Origin: Paludibacteraceae bacterium
Lineage (GTDB): Bacteria; Bacteroidota; Bacteroidia; Bacteroidales; Paludibacteraceae
Length of the DNA stretch: 40,463 nucleotides
Direction of reading: 5' to 3'
Assembly (NCBI GenBank): GCA_016282955.1
Contig: JAEELX010000054.1
Location: 1 to 40,463 of the forward strand
Shown here piece by piece: positions 29,424 to 37,770 of the stretch. Each line of letters begins with the position of its first letter. The first letter of the stretch is position 1. The notes below the pieces were generated by a model, which saw only the letters and a program-made list of their open reading frames with translations, was not told the origin of the DNA and made no database searches. The translations under genes and the position numbers were made by a program.

Positions 29424-29534
29424 TATTCAATAAATTAAAATCCATTTTACATCGCATTGGTTGCCCCAAAAAACAATTTATAGCTCCTGTAAAAAAGCAC
29501 ACAATGTGCAAAATTACCTCAAAAAGATGAAAAA
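29424..29534. repeat. Duplicated promoter/leader block, copy B
   Basis: See 27855-27965; 109/111 identical by eye. Confidence 0.9.
29509..29516 (-). promoter_or_regulatory. Candidate -7 element TAATTTTG for BACON copy 2
   Basis: Same block position as at 27940-27947. Confidence 0.55.
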
Positions 29535-29618
29535 ACAAAAATTATCCGCATTTTTGGGCGTTTTTGCGAAAAAAAGTTGCATATATGATGCACAACTTTT
29601 GGAACTATGAACGTTTAA

Positions 29619-30860
29619 TTACTCGCTTGCTGAGGTTCGTACACAGTCGAATGTTATGGATTGTCCGCCACCTCTCAGACGAAGGGTGCGTGCTTCCCCT
29701 CCTTGTTCACCCGCTGCTTGATCGCCTGCTGGACAACTAATGGTTAGGGTATGGGGACCACCTTTCCCCCCTGATTTTGGGGTAACCACAAACGGCGGCT
29801 CATCGGCAATTTCCCACGTATCCACATAAGCGGTAAAAGTGAAGGTATACTCCCCACCCGTTGCAAAGGGGAATGAATATTTAATGAGTTTTGATTGATA
29901 TTCAAACGCAGGATGATATATTTGTGTGATATTAACGATAAATGTGCAGTCCCGCCCTGTAATCGAAACTTTTCCTATACGCTGAGAAAAATCCAGATTT
30001 TTTACTACGGTCATGCTTAATTCTATGTTGTCTCCGGCACTACCACTTGCTGGCTCAACCGAAATCCATGCCGCATCTGCTTCAGTAAGTGTGGCTGTCC
30101 AATTTACATGTGCATTGAAATTCAACTTTTTTGGTGACTGATCGTCATAAGCAAAGAAAAAAAACGTTAGATCCCTGTTATACGTAAATTCTTCACCTCC
30201 TTGTTCCTGTATGATGTTAATATCAAACGTATTATTGGCACTCTGGACGGTTACCTTGCCTGTACGTTCCGTTGTTTGCCTATTTTTTTCCACTTTGATG
30301 AGCAGTTGTGTCTTTTCTTTCAGTCCCGAAGCCTCGGTGTGTATCCATTCTTGTGCCTCCTCATTCACGGTCGCCGTCCACTCTACGTTCGCATAAAAAG
30401 AATAGGAGGTGTCCTGTTTGTAGGCATCCAAATGGAGGGTAGGCGTCTTGATGTTGCCCTCTTCGTCGCGTTCAAAAATGAAGTCAGCTGCACTTTGTTT
30501 TACGGTGATAACAAAGGAAGAATCCCCTGCATACAAGGTAATGTGCCCAACTCGGGTGTCTTGCTCCTCATTTTTGGTGACGTTGAAGGTTATCTTGGCT
30601 TCACCCGGTTTACCGTTCATTTGCGAAACAGTCAACCACGAAGTCGCCTGTTCATCCACTTCGGCTATCCACGAGAAATTGGACTTAAAGGCAACGGAAG
30701 ACGTGTTTTCTTCCAAACTGAACTCAAAGGTAGTCTCCGTCGAAAAATCAAAGATGAGTTGCTTTGAACCCGTTGGAAGTTCGTATTGAATTTTTTCACA
30801 CGCTACAAAAAACACCAACGTTATGAATGAAAGAAAAATAATTCGGATAATTTGTTTCAT
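29619..30860 (-). CDS. BACON-type domain lipoprotein, tandem copy 3
   Basis: MKQIIRIIFLSFITLVFFVACEKIQYELP; SLEENTSSVAFKSNFSWIAEVDEQATSWLTVSQMNGKPGEAKITFNVTKNEEQDTRVGHITLYAGDSSFVITVKQS. Confidence 0.82.
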   Translation of the reverse strand: MKQIIRIIFLSFITLVFFVACEKIQYELPTGSKQLIFDFSTETTFEFSLEENTSSVAFKSNFSWIAEVDEQATSWLTVSQMNGKPGEAKITFNVTKNEEQDTRVGHITLYAGDSSFVITVKQSAADFIFERDEEGNIKTPTLHLDAYKQDTSYSFYANVEWTATVNEEAQEWIHTEASGLKEKTQLLIKVEKNRQTTERTGKVTVQSANNTFDINIIQEQGGEEFTYNRDLTFFFFAYDDQSPKKLNFNAHVNWTATLTEADAAWISVEPASGSAGDNIELSMTVVKNLDFSQRIGKVSITGRDCTFIVNITQIYHPAFEYQSKLIKYSFPFATGGEYTFTFTAYVDTWEIADEPPFVVTPKSGGKGGPHTLTISCPAGDQAAGEQGGEARTLRLRGGGQSITFDCVRTSASE

Positions 30861-31029
30861 ACGACACAATTTACTTAGTTATTGTTAGGTTTTTATTCAT
30901 TCTTTTTCCCTGTGTGCAATTTATGCAGTGATATTAAAAACTTAAATTATTGTTATTCAATAAATTAAAATTATTTTTACGCCTCTTTTGCTGCTCAAAA
31001 TACGTTCCTGCATAATAGCACACATCGTG

Positions 31030-31037
31030 CAAAGGTA
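31030..31037 (-). promoter_or_regulatory. Candidate -7 element TACCTTTG for BACON copy 3
   Basis: TAnnTTTG in the homologous leader position; TTTT 19 nt upstream. Confidence 0.55.
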
Positions 31038-31149
31038 CCTCAAAAAGGTGAAAAATAAAAATTTTATCCAACTATGGCGTTTTTTGCGGATAAAAAAAGT
31101 TGCACATACTATGATGTACAACTTTTAAAAATGTTTTATTTATTGCAAT

Positions 31150-32091
31150 TTACTGCACGGAAAAGTCAAATCCAAACGGTTGTTCTTTGAAAAATTCATT
31201 CTTCAAACCGCTTTTGTAAAAGAAACAATACTCGCCTGGTTCCAAGCCGTTGGGGAAAGTAACTTCAAACGTGCTGTTATTGATATCTTTGATTTCAAAG
31301 TTAATCACAGTACGGTTACCAGCACCACTACTTTCAAATCCCATGACGGTGTATGACATCTCATCTGGGAAGGTGCGGAAGCCTCCTTGCCCTTTCTTTT
31401 TGGGTTGTTTGACTTGCATTTTGATTAGTTGGAACTCGTTGGGTGTTTCAATAGAATTCATCACACGCGAGTACCAAAAATCAGCCGTTGTTTCAAATGT
31501 TTCAAAACTATTTGACTCCGTTTTTGGAAAATAAAAACGGAATACGGGATTGCGTCCATTTTCGCCCGTAAGTACCACTCTCGCTGTGGTTCCAGGAAGC
31601 ATCAACTTTTTCACGTCTTTGCTAGTTGACATAAGGCCAATCGTCCCTGCAGTGGCACTCCCTGCACCAACTCCCGAAGGCATGCGTCCTCCTACGGCAG
31701 CACCTACCACCAAGCCTCCTGCCAGCATAGCGGCTCCTGTTTTTAAATTGAGACTTTTTGAATCTCTTTCAAACTGTGTGCGGTACAATTTTTTGGGTTT
31801 ATCACCCGTATTCCACCACATAATACCCTCGTAACCGAAATCCGTTTTGGCGATTTTTTGAATATAAGTAATCAAGTTCGCATCCGCTCCAGCGGCTTTC
31901 AACTCACGCATGTAGTTGATGTCGCAAGTAATAGTACGTTCAGTACTGGTTTCAATAGTACCAATGATTACTTCGGAAGTAAAACCCTCTTTCAGCAAAT
32001 CTAATACCGTCTGATTGGTCATTGCTTCGTTTTGTGCTTGGATGGCAAATGTGATTGCAAGTAAGCACGGAATAAAAAGTAATTTTTTCAT
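31150..32091 (-). CDS. Secreted protein of unknown function
   Basis: Signal peptide MKKLLFIPCLLAITFAIQAQ; N-terminal MTNQTVLDLLKEGFTSEVIIGTIETS helical motif; Gly/Ala-rich hydrophobic stretch AAMLAGGLVVGAAVGGRMPSGVGAGSATAG; C-terminal beta-rich region. Confidence 0.7.
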   Translation of the reverse strand: MKKLLFIPCLLAITFAIQAQNEAMTNQTVLDLLKEGFTSEVIIGTIETSTERTITCDINYMRELKAAGADANLITYIQKIAKTDFGYEGIMWWNTGDKPKKLYRTQFERDSKSLNLKTGAAMLAGGLVVGAAVGGRMPSGVGAGSATAGTIGLMSTSKDVKKLMLPGTTARVVLTGENGRNPVFRFYFPKTESNSFETFETTADFWYSRVMNSIETPNEFQLIKMQVKQPKKKGQGGFRTFPDEMSYTVMGFESSGAGNRTVINFEIKDINNSTFEVTFPNGLEPGEYCFFYKSGLKNEFFKEQPFGFDFSVQ

Positions 32092-32232
32092 AGTTTTTTG
32101 TATTTAAATTTATAATTCCTTTCATTACATATCACAAAAGAACGCTACTGCAGCCATTTTTGCAGCAACGTCCGAATATATGGTTAATTTAAACTGCTTG
32201 TAAATAGCAATTAAACAACTATTTTCGCGATA

Positions 32233-32242
32233 GGGGGGGGGG
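32233..32242. repeat. Homopolymeric G10 tract in intergenic DNA
   Basis: Direct read: cgcgataGGGGGGGGGGtgtaaaatg. Confidence 0.9.
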
Positions 32243-32427
32243 TGTAAAATGTTGATATTCAATAAATTAGCACTATTTTTTAGAGCCAAATTATCGTAAT
32301 ATGTCATTGTGATGTTTCTCATATTTTTGCAAAAGTATAAAAATGGTTTTGAAAATCCAAGCAAAATTCTACATATTGTTTTTGCTCGTTCACAATATAT
32401 GAAAGACAGGAGCCTTTCAGTACCAAA

Positions 32428-33684
32428 TCACAACTCGTTCCACCAATACACATTGAATGGATATTCCACCGATTCGAGTTCGTCGGGAGTTTGGGGCGTA
32501 ATGAACGGGTGTAGTTGCTCCACCACGGCATTGAACTTGGTTTTAATGCTGTCGGGGATAGGCTCCACAGGGGGTGCATCCACCTTCAACGGATTGATTG
32601 GCTTACCTCCCATCCAAACCCTGAAATCAAGGTGCGGACCCGTCGAATGTCCCGTCGAACCCACATAACCAATCAGTTGCCCTTGCGTAACGTGGGTGCC
32701 GACATGGATGCCTTTTGCATACCCTTGTAGATGCAAATAACCTGTCGTGTAAGCCGAGTTATGCTTGATTTTGAGCATATAACCACCTCCTCGGTCGTAT
32801 TTCTTTTCAATCACCACTCCGTCCCCGATACTCACCACCGGAGTCCCTGCTGGAGCCGCATAATCTACGCCCAAATGAGGCCGATAGACCTTGAAAATAG
32901 GGTGTTTACGAGCATACGAAAAATGCGAACTGATACGGCGATAGTTCAACGGGGCTTTGAGGAAGGACTTCTTGAGCGAATTGCCTTTCTCATCATAGTA
33001 GGAATGGAAATGCTCATCTTCGTAGTAGTACGCCTCAAACCACTTGCCACGATGATGAAAATTAGCCGCATGAATCCGTCCGATGCCGATAAAAGTACTA
33101 TCTACATACTGCTCATCGTAGTACGCAAGCACTCGGTCGCCTTGCTGCAAACCAAAGAAGTCAATCGACCAAGCGTACACATCATACAGACTCAACGACA
33201 AAGTCGGTGGCAAACCCTCGTCCACAATCGCGTTCCATAAACTGCTGTGAATGGTGATGTCGGCTTGTCTCGTAGCGGTTGTAATGGGTTTTTCAAAGCG
33301 TTCGAAGCCGAGCGTGTCGCCCAAATGAATGATGTAGGCATCTTTGACGGTCGGCAAATAGATATAATAGCACAAAGTCGAGTCTTGGTAGAACGCCAAG
33401 TAGGTTTTGCCCTGATGGATGGTGTAAAACTCGCGATAATCCTTCTGTTTTTGGGTTAGTTCGACCATTTGCTGAGGCGTTGCACCTAACCGCAAAAAAA
33501 TGGCTCCGAGCGTCTCGTTGCGTTGAACTTGGAAGGTATCAATGCGGAAAGAATCAATAGCGATATGGTTGTAATCGTAACGGATAGTGGGTTCTGTGGA
33601 GTGTTCTTCCTTTGTATGGCTGCCCGAAGAGGTACAAGCCCCAAGGATTACGATAAGGAAAATGAGCCAAAGATTCTTTTGCAT
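32428..33684 (-). CDS. M23 family metallopeptidase lipoprotein
   Basis: HLGVDYAAPAGTPVVSIGDGVVIEKKYDRGGGYMLKIKHNSAYTTGYLHLQGYAKGIHVGTHVTQGQLIGYVGSTGHSTGPHLDFRV; lipobox LGACTSS; start at MQKNLWL. Confidence 0.93.
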   Translation of the reverse strand: MQKNLWLIFLIVILGACTSSGSHTKEEHSTEPTIRYDYNHIAIDSFRIDTFQVQRNETLGAIFLRLGATPQQMVELTQKQKDYREFYTIHQGKTYLAFYQDSTLCYYIYLPTVKDAYIIHLGDTLGFERFEKPITTATRQADITIHSSLWNAIVDEGLPPTLSLSLYDVYAWSIDFFGLQQGDRVLAYYDEQYVDSTFIGIGRIHAANFHHRGKWFEAYYYEDEHFHSYYDEKGNSLKKSFLKAPLNYRRISSHFSYARKHPIFKVYRPHLGVDYAAPAGTPVVSIGDGVVIEKKYDRGGGYMLKIKHNSAYTTGYLHLQGYAKGIHVGTHVTQGQLIGYVGSTGHSTGPHLDFRVWMGGKPINPLKVDAPPVEPIPDSIKTKFNAVVEQLHPFITPQTPDELESVEYPFNVYWWNEL

Positions 33685-33689
33685 AGTCG

Positions 33690-34427
33690 TTATTTTTTTT
33701 GTGGGTATTTTCTGAACCAAGAGGACAATTTAAGTCGCATCACGCCGAATAAGGCTTCTGAAAAGATTCCACCCGACATTTTGGAGGTTCCCAACACACG
33801 ATTGGTAAACACGATGGGCACTTCGACAATTTTGAAGCCACATTGATAAGCTGTAAACTTCATTTCAATTTGGAAAGCATAGCCTTTGAAGCGGATTTTG
33901 TCGCGTTCGATGGTCTCCAAAACCTCTCGTTTGTAGCAAATGAAGCCAGCCGTGGTGTCGCAGATATTCACGCCCAACACAAAACGCACATATCGGCTCG
34001 CAAAGTAGGACAGTAAAACCCGACTCATCGGCCAATTTACTACGTTTATGCCCGACACATACCGACTACCGATTGCCACGTCCGCTTGCCCTTCCGCACA
34101 CGCCTCGTAAAGTCGCAACAAATCGTTTGGATTGTGGCTAAAATCGGCATCCATCTCAAAAATATAATCGTATTTATGTTCAATAGCCCACGCAAACCCT
34201 GCTAAATACGCCGTTCCAAGCCCTTGTTTCCCTGCTCGCTCCACCAAAAAGAGCCGATTGGCATACTTTTCTTGCTGCAACTCTTTCACAATTTGTGCCG
34301 TCCCGTCGGGCGAATTATCGTCAATGATCAACACGTGAAACTCCAACGGCAGAGCCATCACAGCACCGATAATGTTGGCTATATTTTCTTTTTCGTTGTA
34401 TGTGGGAATAATGACTAAACGTTCCAT
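33690..34427 (-). CDS. Polyprenol monophosphomannose synthase-like glycosyltransferase (GT2)
   Basis: MERLVIIPTYNEKENIANIIGAV...LIIDDNSPDGTAQIVKEL...IFEMDADFSHNPNDL. Confidence 0.92.
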   Translation of the reverse strand: MERLVIIPTYNEKENIANIIGAVMALPLEFHVLIIDDNSPDGTAQIVKELQQEKYANRLFLVERAGKQGLGTAYLAGFAWAIEHKYDYIFEMDADFSHNPNDLLRLYEACAEGQADVAIGSRYVSGINVVNWPMSRVLLSYFASRYVRFVLGVNICDTTAGFICYKREVLETIERDKIRFKGYAFQIEMKFTAYQCGFKIVEVPIVFTNRVLGTSKMSGGIFSEALFGVMRLKLSSWFRKYPQKK

Positions 34428-34429
34428 AG

Positions 34430-35266
34430 TTATATTATGTGTATTATTTCGTTATTCAAAATGTAAATTGGCGAAGGATTTAAGCGTTCCAATGCCTGGA
34501 TGTGAATATCTTTCCCGTTTTGGATGCCGATACCAGCAAAGTAGTTTGCAACCGTATTTAAAGCCACTTTCGGGTCGTTATTTTCTTCGCTCAAGTGGCA
34601 TAAAAAGATGTTCCGCATACCCGTATGATAGTTTGAACTCAACAACTGCCCGCACGTGTGGTTGCTCTGGTGCCCTTTGTCCGACAAAACCCGCTCTTTG
34701 AGGTAAATGGGATAGTTCCCGTTGAGCAAAATATCCTCGTCGTGGTTGGCTTCGATAACGATATGATTGGCTTGACGAATGAAGTTGGCAATGTTCTCGT
34801 TAGGGCTTCCGCAGTCGGTCAGGAGCATAAAATGCTGTTCGCCGTTGTCAATAAAAAAGCCCACGCACTGGGTCGCATCGTGGTCGACCTCAAACGAATT
34901 GATGTTCAAGCCCGCTAATTGCCACGGTTCACCAATCTTAAAATAGCGTTTGTTGGCACTAATTTTCTTATGCAAGCCGTGATTTTGTTCCATTCCTTCG
35001 TGAATCAAAGCGGTCGTATAAACGGGAATATGGAACCTATCGGCTAAGGTGCCTACAGAGCGGATATGGTCGGCGTGGTCATGCGTAACCAACAGGCCTG
35101 CGATTTGCGAGGGAGCGATGTGCATCTCGTGCAAACATCGGATAATAGTGCGTGAAGAGATACCTGCGTCAATCAAAATCCCTTTTGTACGGGTGCCTAA
35201 ATAGTAGCAATTTCCACTGCTACCACTTGCAAAACAACGAAATATCAAATCTTCACTTCTATTCAT
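34430..35266 (-). CDS. MBL-fold metallo-hydrolase (YycJ/WalJ-like)
   Basis: FASGSSGNCYYLGTRTKGILIDAGISSRTI...LLVTHDHADHI; start at MNRSEDL, overlapping the end of coaE. Confidence 0.88.
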   Translation of the reverse strand: MNRSEDLIFRCFASGSSGNCYYLGTRTKGILIDAGISSRTIIRCLHEMHIAPSQIAGLLVTHDHADHIRSVGTLADRFHIPVYTTALIHEGMEQNHGLHKKISANKRYFKIGEPWQLAGLNINSFEVDHDATQCVGFFIDNGEQHFMLLTDCGSPNENIANFIRQANHIVIEANHDEDILLNGNYPIYLKERVLSDKGHQSNHTCGQLLSSNYHTGMRNIFLCHLSEENNDPKVALNTVANYFAGIGIQNGKDIHIQALERLNPSPIYILNNEIIHII

Positions 35267-35267
35267 A

Positions 35268-35867
35268 TCAATTTGCGAAGGTAGCAATTATTTTTTTAAT
35301 ATCTTCAAAAAGTTCAGATATGTTTTTGCCCGCAGCATTGACCAACGTGAAATCTGCCATCGATTGTAACTGATTGTTTGATAATTGGTTACGTGTTTTT
35401 TTTATAACTAACGGAAGATGAGCGATTCGTTGCGAACAAGTGGTATAATCTCGGTGCAAGACGCGTCTAATGCGGGTCGTGTAAGGGGCAATAACTGCAA
35501 CCACCTTATCGCATTTTTTGTCAATGCCACTTTCGTACAAAATCGCACTTTCAACAAAGCAAATTGGATGCTTTTTTTGCCACTCGGATAGTTGATTGAT
35601 GACCGCAGGATGAACGATGGCGTTGATTTTGGGCAATAAATCGGGTTGATTGAAAATTTTTTGGGCAACGTATTGGGTTTGATAAACGCCTTGTTGAAAC
35701 GCCGAATCGCCAAGTAAATCCATCAGTTGTTGCTGAATAGTCGAGTCGGTTGCAATCAGATTTTTAGCTTCGTCATCGCAGAAAAAGACAGGGAAATTAT
35801 TTTTCAATAACTCCTTTGCCAACGTGGTTTTACCACTACCTATGCCACCCGTAATGCCGATTAACAT
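35268..35867 (-). CDS. coaE: Dephospho-CoA kinase
   Basis: MLIGITGGIGSGKTTLAKELLKNNFPVFFCDDEAKNL P-loop. Confidence 0.93.
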   Translation of the reverse strand: MLIGITGGIGSGKTTLAKELLKNNFPVFFCDDEAKNLIATDSTIQQQLMDLLGDSAFQQGVYQTQYVAQKIFNQPDLLPKINAIVHPAVINQLSEWQKKHPICFVESAILYESGIDKKCDKVVAVIAPYTTRIRRVLHRDYTTCSQRIAHLPLVIKKTRNQLSNNQLQSMADFTLVNAAGKNISELFEDIKKIIATFAN

Positions 35868-35868
35868 A

Positions 35869-37770
35869 TCAAAATTGGAAATAAATAAACGCCTGTTGAT
35901 CGGATAAATAAAATTGATACACCAAGAAAATGATGACGATAGCGAGCGGAATTTTTGCCCACCACGGCAGCAGGACGAATTTTATCCGATACCATTGCTT
36001 AATTTTGGTGGGTAGCCAATGAATCAACATGCCGACAATGAAAAGCAAAAACACGATTCGATATTGCCACAAAACTTCTGGAATGACGGAACTATTCCAC
36101 GATAAACTGATTTGTTGCACCATCGCTTTGGCGGTTTCCCAAGCCTCTGTGTTGGCGGTTTCGGGGTCGATATTGGAACTGGAGCGGAAGAAAAGACGCG
36201 TGAACGTGATAAAAACAAAGGTTTGTAAAATAGCCCACACTTTCGCCAAAAAACTCGAAAAATCAGTCGTAGCACCATTAAACGCCCAATGTAAATACCG
36301 AATGAGCGTACCAATCCAAATCACCACCACCCAAATGATAAACAAATTCAGAATCGGCAAATTAAATAGGAAAAAGGCCAAAATTAAGCCAATCACCACC
36401 AGCGAAACCAACCCCATACGCACATGCCACGACATATCTTTCCACCATTTATACACAATCATTCCGATGCCGTTTAAGCCACCCCAAATCATAAAATTCC
36501 ACGAAGCACCGTGCCACAAACCACCCAACAACATGGTTATGAACGAGTTCAAATTGGCGTATATTTTTTTGTGTCGTTTGGGGTACAACAAAGCCACTAA
36601 TAAGACGCTTGCACCGATGATGATAACGATTAAACCCATCAAAATAGAACCGCTTAAAATTACCCCCACAATCGCAATCAACGAAATCCAAAAATACGTT
36701 CCAAACGAAGCGTCTCGGTTGCCACCCAACGGAATATACAGATAGGTTTTCAGCCAACGCGACAGCGACATGTGCCACCTTCGCCAAAACTCTTGCGGGT
36801 TGCGGGCTTTGTAGGGCGAATCGAAGTTCTTGGGCAACTTAAAACCCATCAACAGAGCCAACCCAATCGCAATATCCGTGTAACCCGAAAAGTCAGCATA
36901 AACCTGCAACGAATAAACAAAAATCGCAAACAAATTCTCAAAACCCGAGAAAAGATGCGGATTAGCAAAGACGCGGTCCACCAAATTGATGGCTAAAAAG
37001 TCCGACAAGATGATTTTTTTTGCCAAACCATTCAAAATCCAAAACAGCGAGATGCCAATGATATGTTTATTGAGATGAAACGGCTTGTACAGCTGCGGAA
37101 TGAACTCGGTTGCACGCACAATCGGACCTGCCACCAACTGCGGGAAAAACGACACATAGAAGCCAAAATCCAACAAATTATCCACCGTCTTAATGCGACC
37201 TTTATATACATCAACCGTGTAGGAAATGACTTGGAAGAGGAAAAAACTAATGCCCACCGGCAACAAAATCTGGTCAACCAAAAACTGTCCATTGTAGCTA
37301 AAACCGTTGCCGATATACGCAAAAACATCAAAAACACTCCACGAAGTCCCCAATAAATCGTTGAACAGATTGATGAAAAAATAGGCATATTTGAAGTAAC
37401 ACAACAGCCCCAAATCAATACAAACCGACAAAACAAGCCAAATTTTTGCCCGATGGGTGTGGCGTGTGCGAACAATCTGCCGTGCAATAAGCCAATCCGA
37501 AACCGTTACAAAAAGCAGTATGAGCAGAAAAATGCCCGAAGTTTTGTAATAGAAAAACCACGAAGCAAGTAGCAAAAAGACGTTGCGAAGATGCAGTTTT
37601 ACGTGCTGTTTTTGGTGCAGTTGGCGATACGTGTGAGCCGATATTGGAAAATAGCAGATAAAAAGATAAATGAGGTATACCATCAAAAAGAACCCCCAGA
37701 AATACTTTTGCGTAAAGAGTAGGGGTTTATCGGCTGAAAATGAAAATATGTTGCACAACACATGCATCAT
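35869..37770 (-). CDS. MBOAT family O-acyltransferase (AlgI/DltB-like)
   Basis: FFPQLVAGPIVRATEFIPQL...DFSGYTDIAIGLALLMGFKLPKNFDSPYKARNPQEFWRRWHMSLSRWLKTYLYIPLGGNR...GGLWHGASWNFMIWGGLNG. Confidence 0.94.
   Translation of the reverse strand: MMHVLCNIFSFSADKPLLFTQKYFWGFFLMVYLIYLFICYFPISAHTYRQLHQKQHVKLHLRNVFLLLASWFFYYKTSGIFLLILLFVTVSDWLIARQIVRTRHTHRAKIWLVLSVCIDLGLLCYFKYAYFFINLFNDLLGTSWSVFDVFAYIGNGFSYNGQFLVDQILLPVGISFFLFQVISYTVDVYKGRIKTVDNLLDFGFYVSFFPQLVAGPIVRATEFIPQLYKPFHLNKHIIGISLFWILNGLAKKIILSDFLAINLVDRVFANPHLFSGFENLFAIFVYSLQVYADFSGYTDIAIGLALLMGFKLPKNFDSPYKARNPQEFWRRWHMSLSRWLKTYLYIPLGGNRDASFGTYFWISLIAIVGVILSGSILMGLIVIIIGASVLLVALLYPKRHKKIYANLNSFITMLLGGLWHGASWNFMIWGGLNGIGMIVYKWWKDMSWHVRMGLVSLVVIGLILAFFLFNLPILNLFIIWVVVIWIGTLIRYLHWAFNGATTDFSSFLAKVWAILQTFVFITFTRLFFRSSSNIDPETANTEAWETAKAMVQQISLSWNSSVIPEVLWQYRIVFLLFIVGMLIHWLPTKIKQWYRIKFVLLPWWAKIPLAIVIIFLVYQFYLSDQQAFIYFQF

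Noticed and set aside
26542-31140. Tandem repeats considered as a CRISPR array
   Set aside because: Repeat unit is ~1.5 kb including whole genes, not 25-40 nt repeats with unique spacers; no cas genes. No CRISPR array was seen anywhere in the window.
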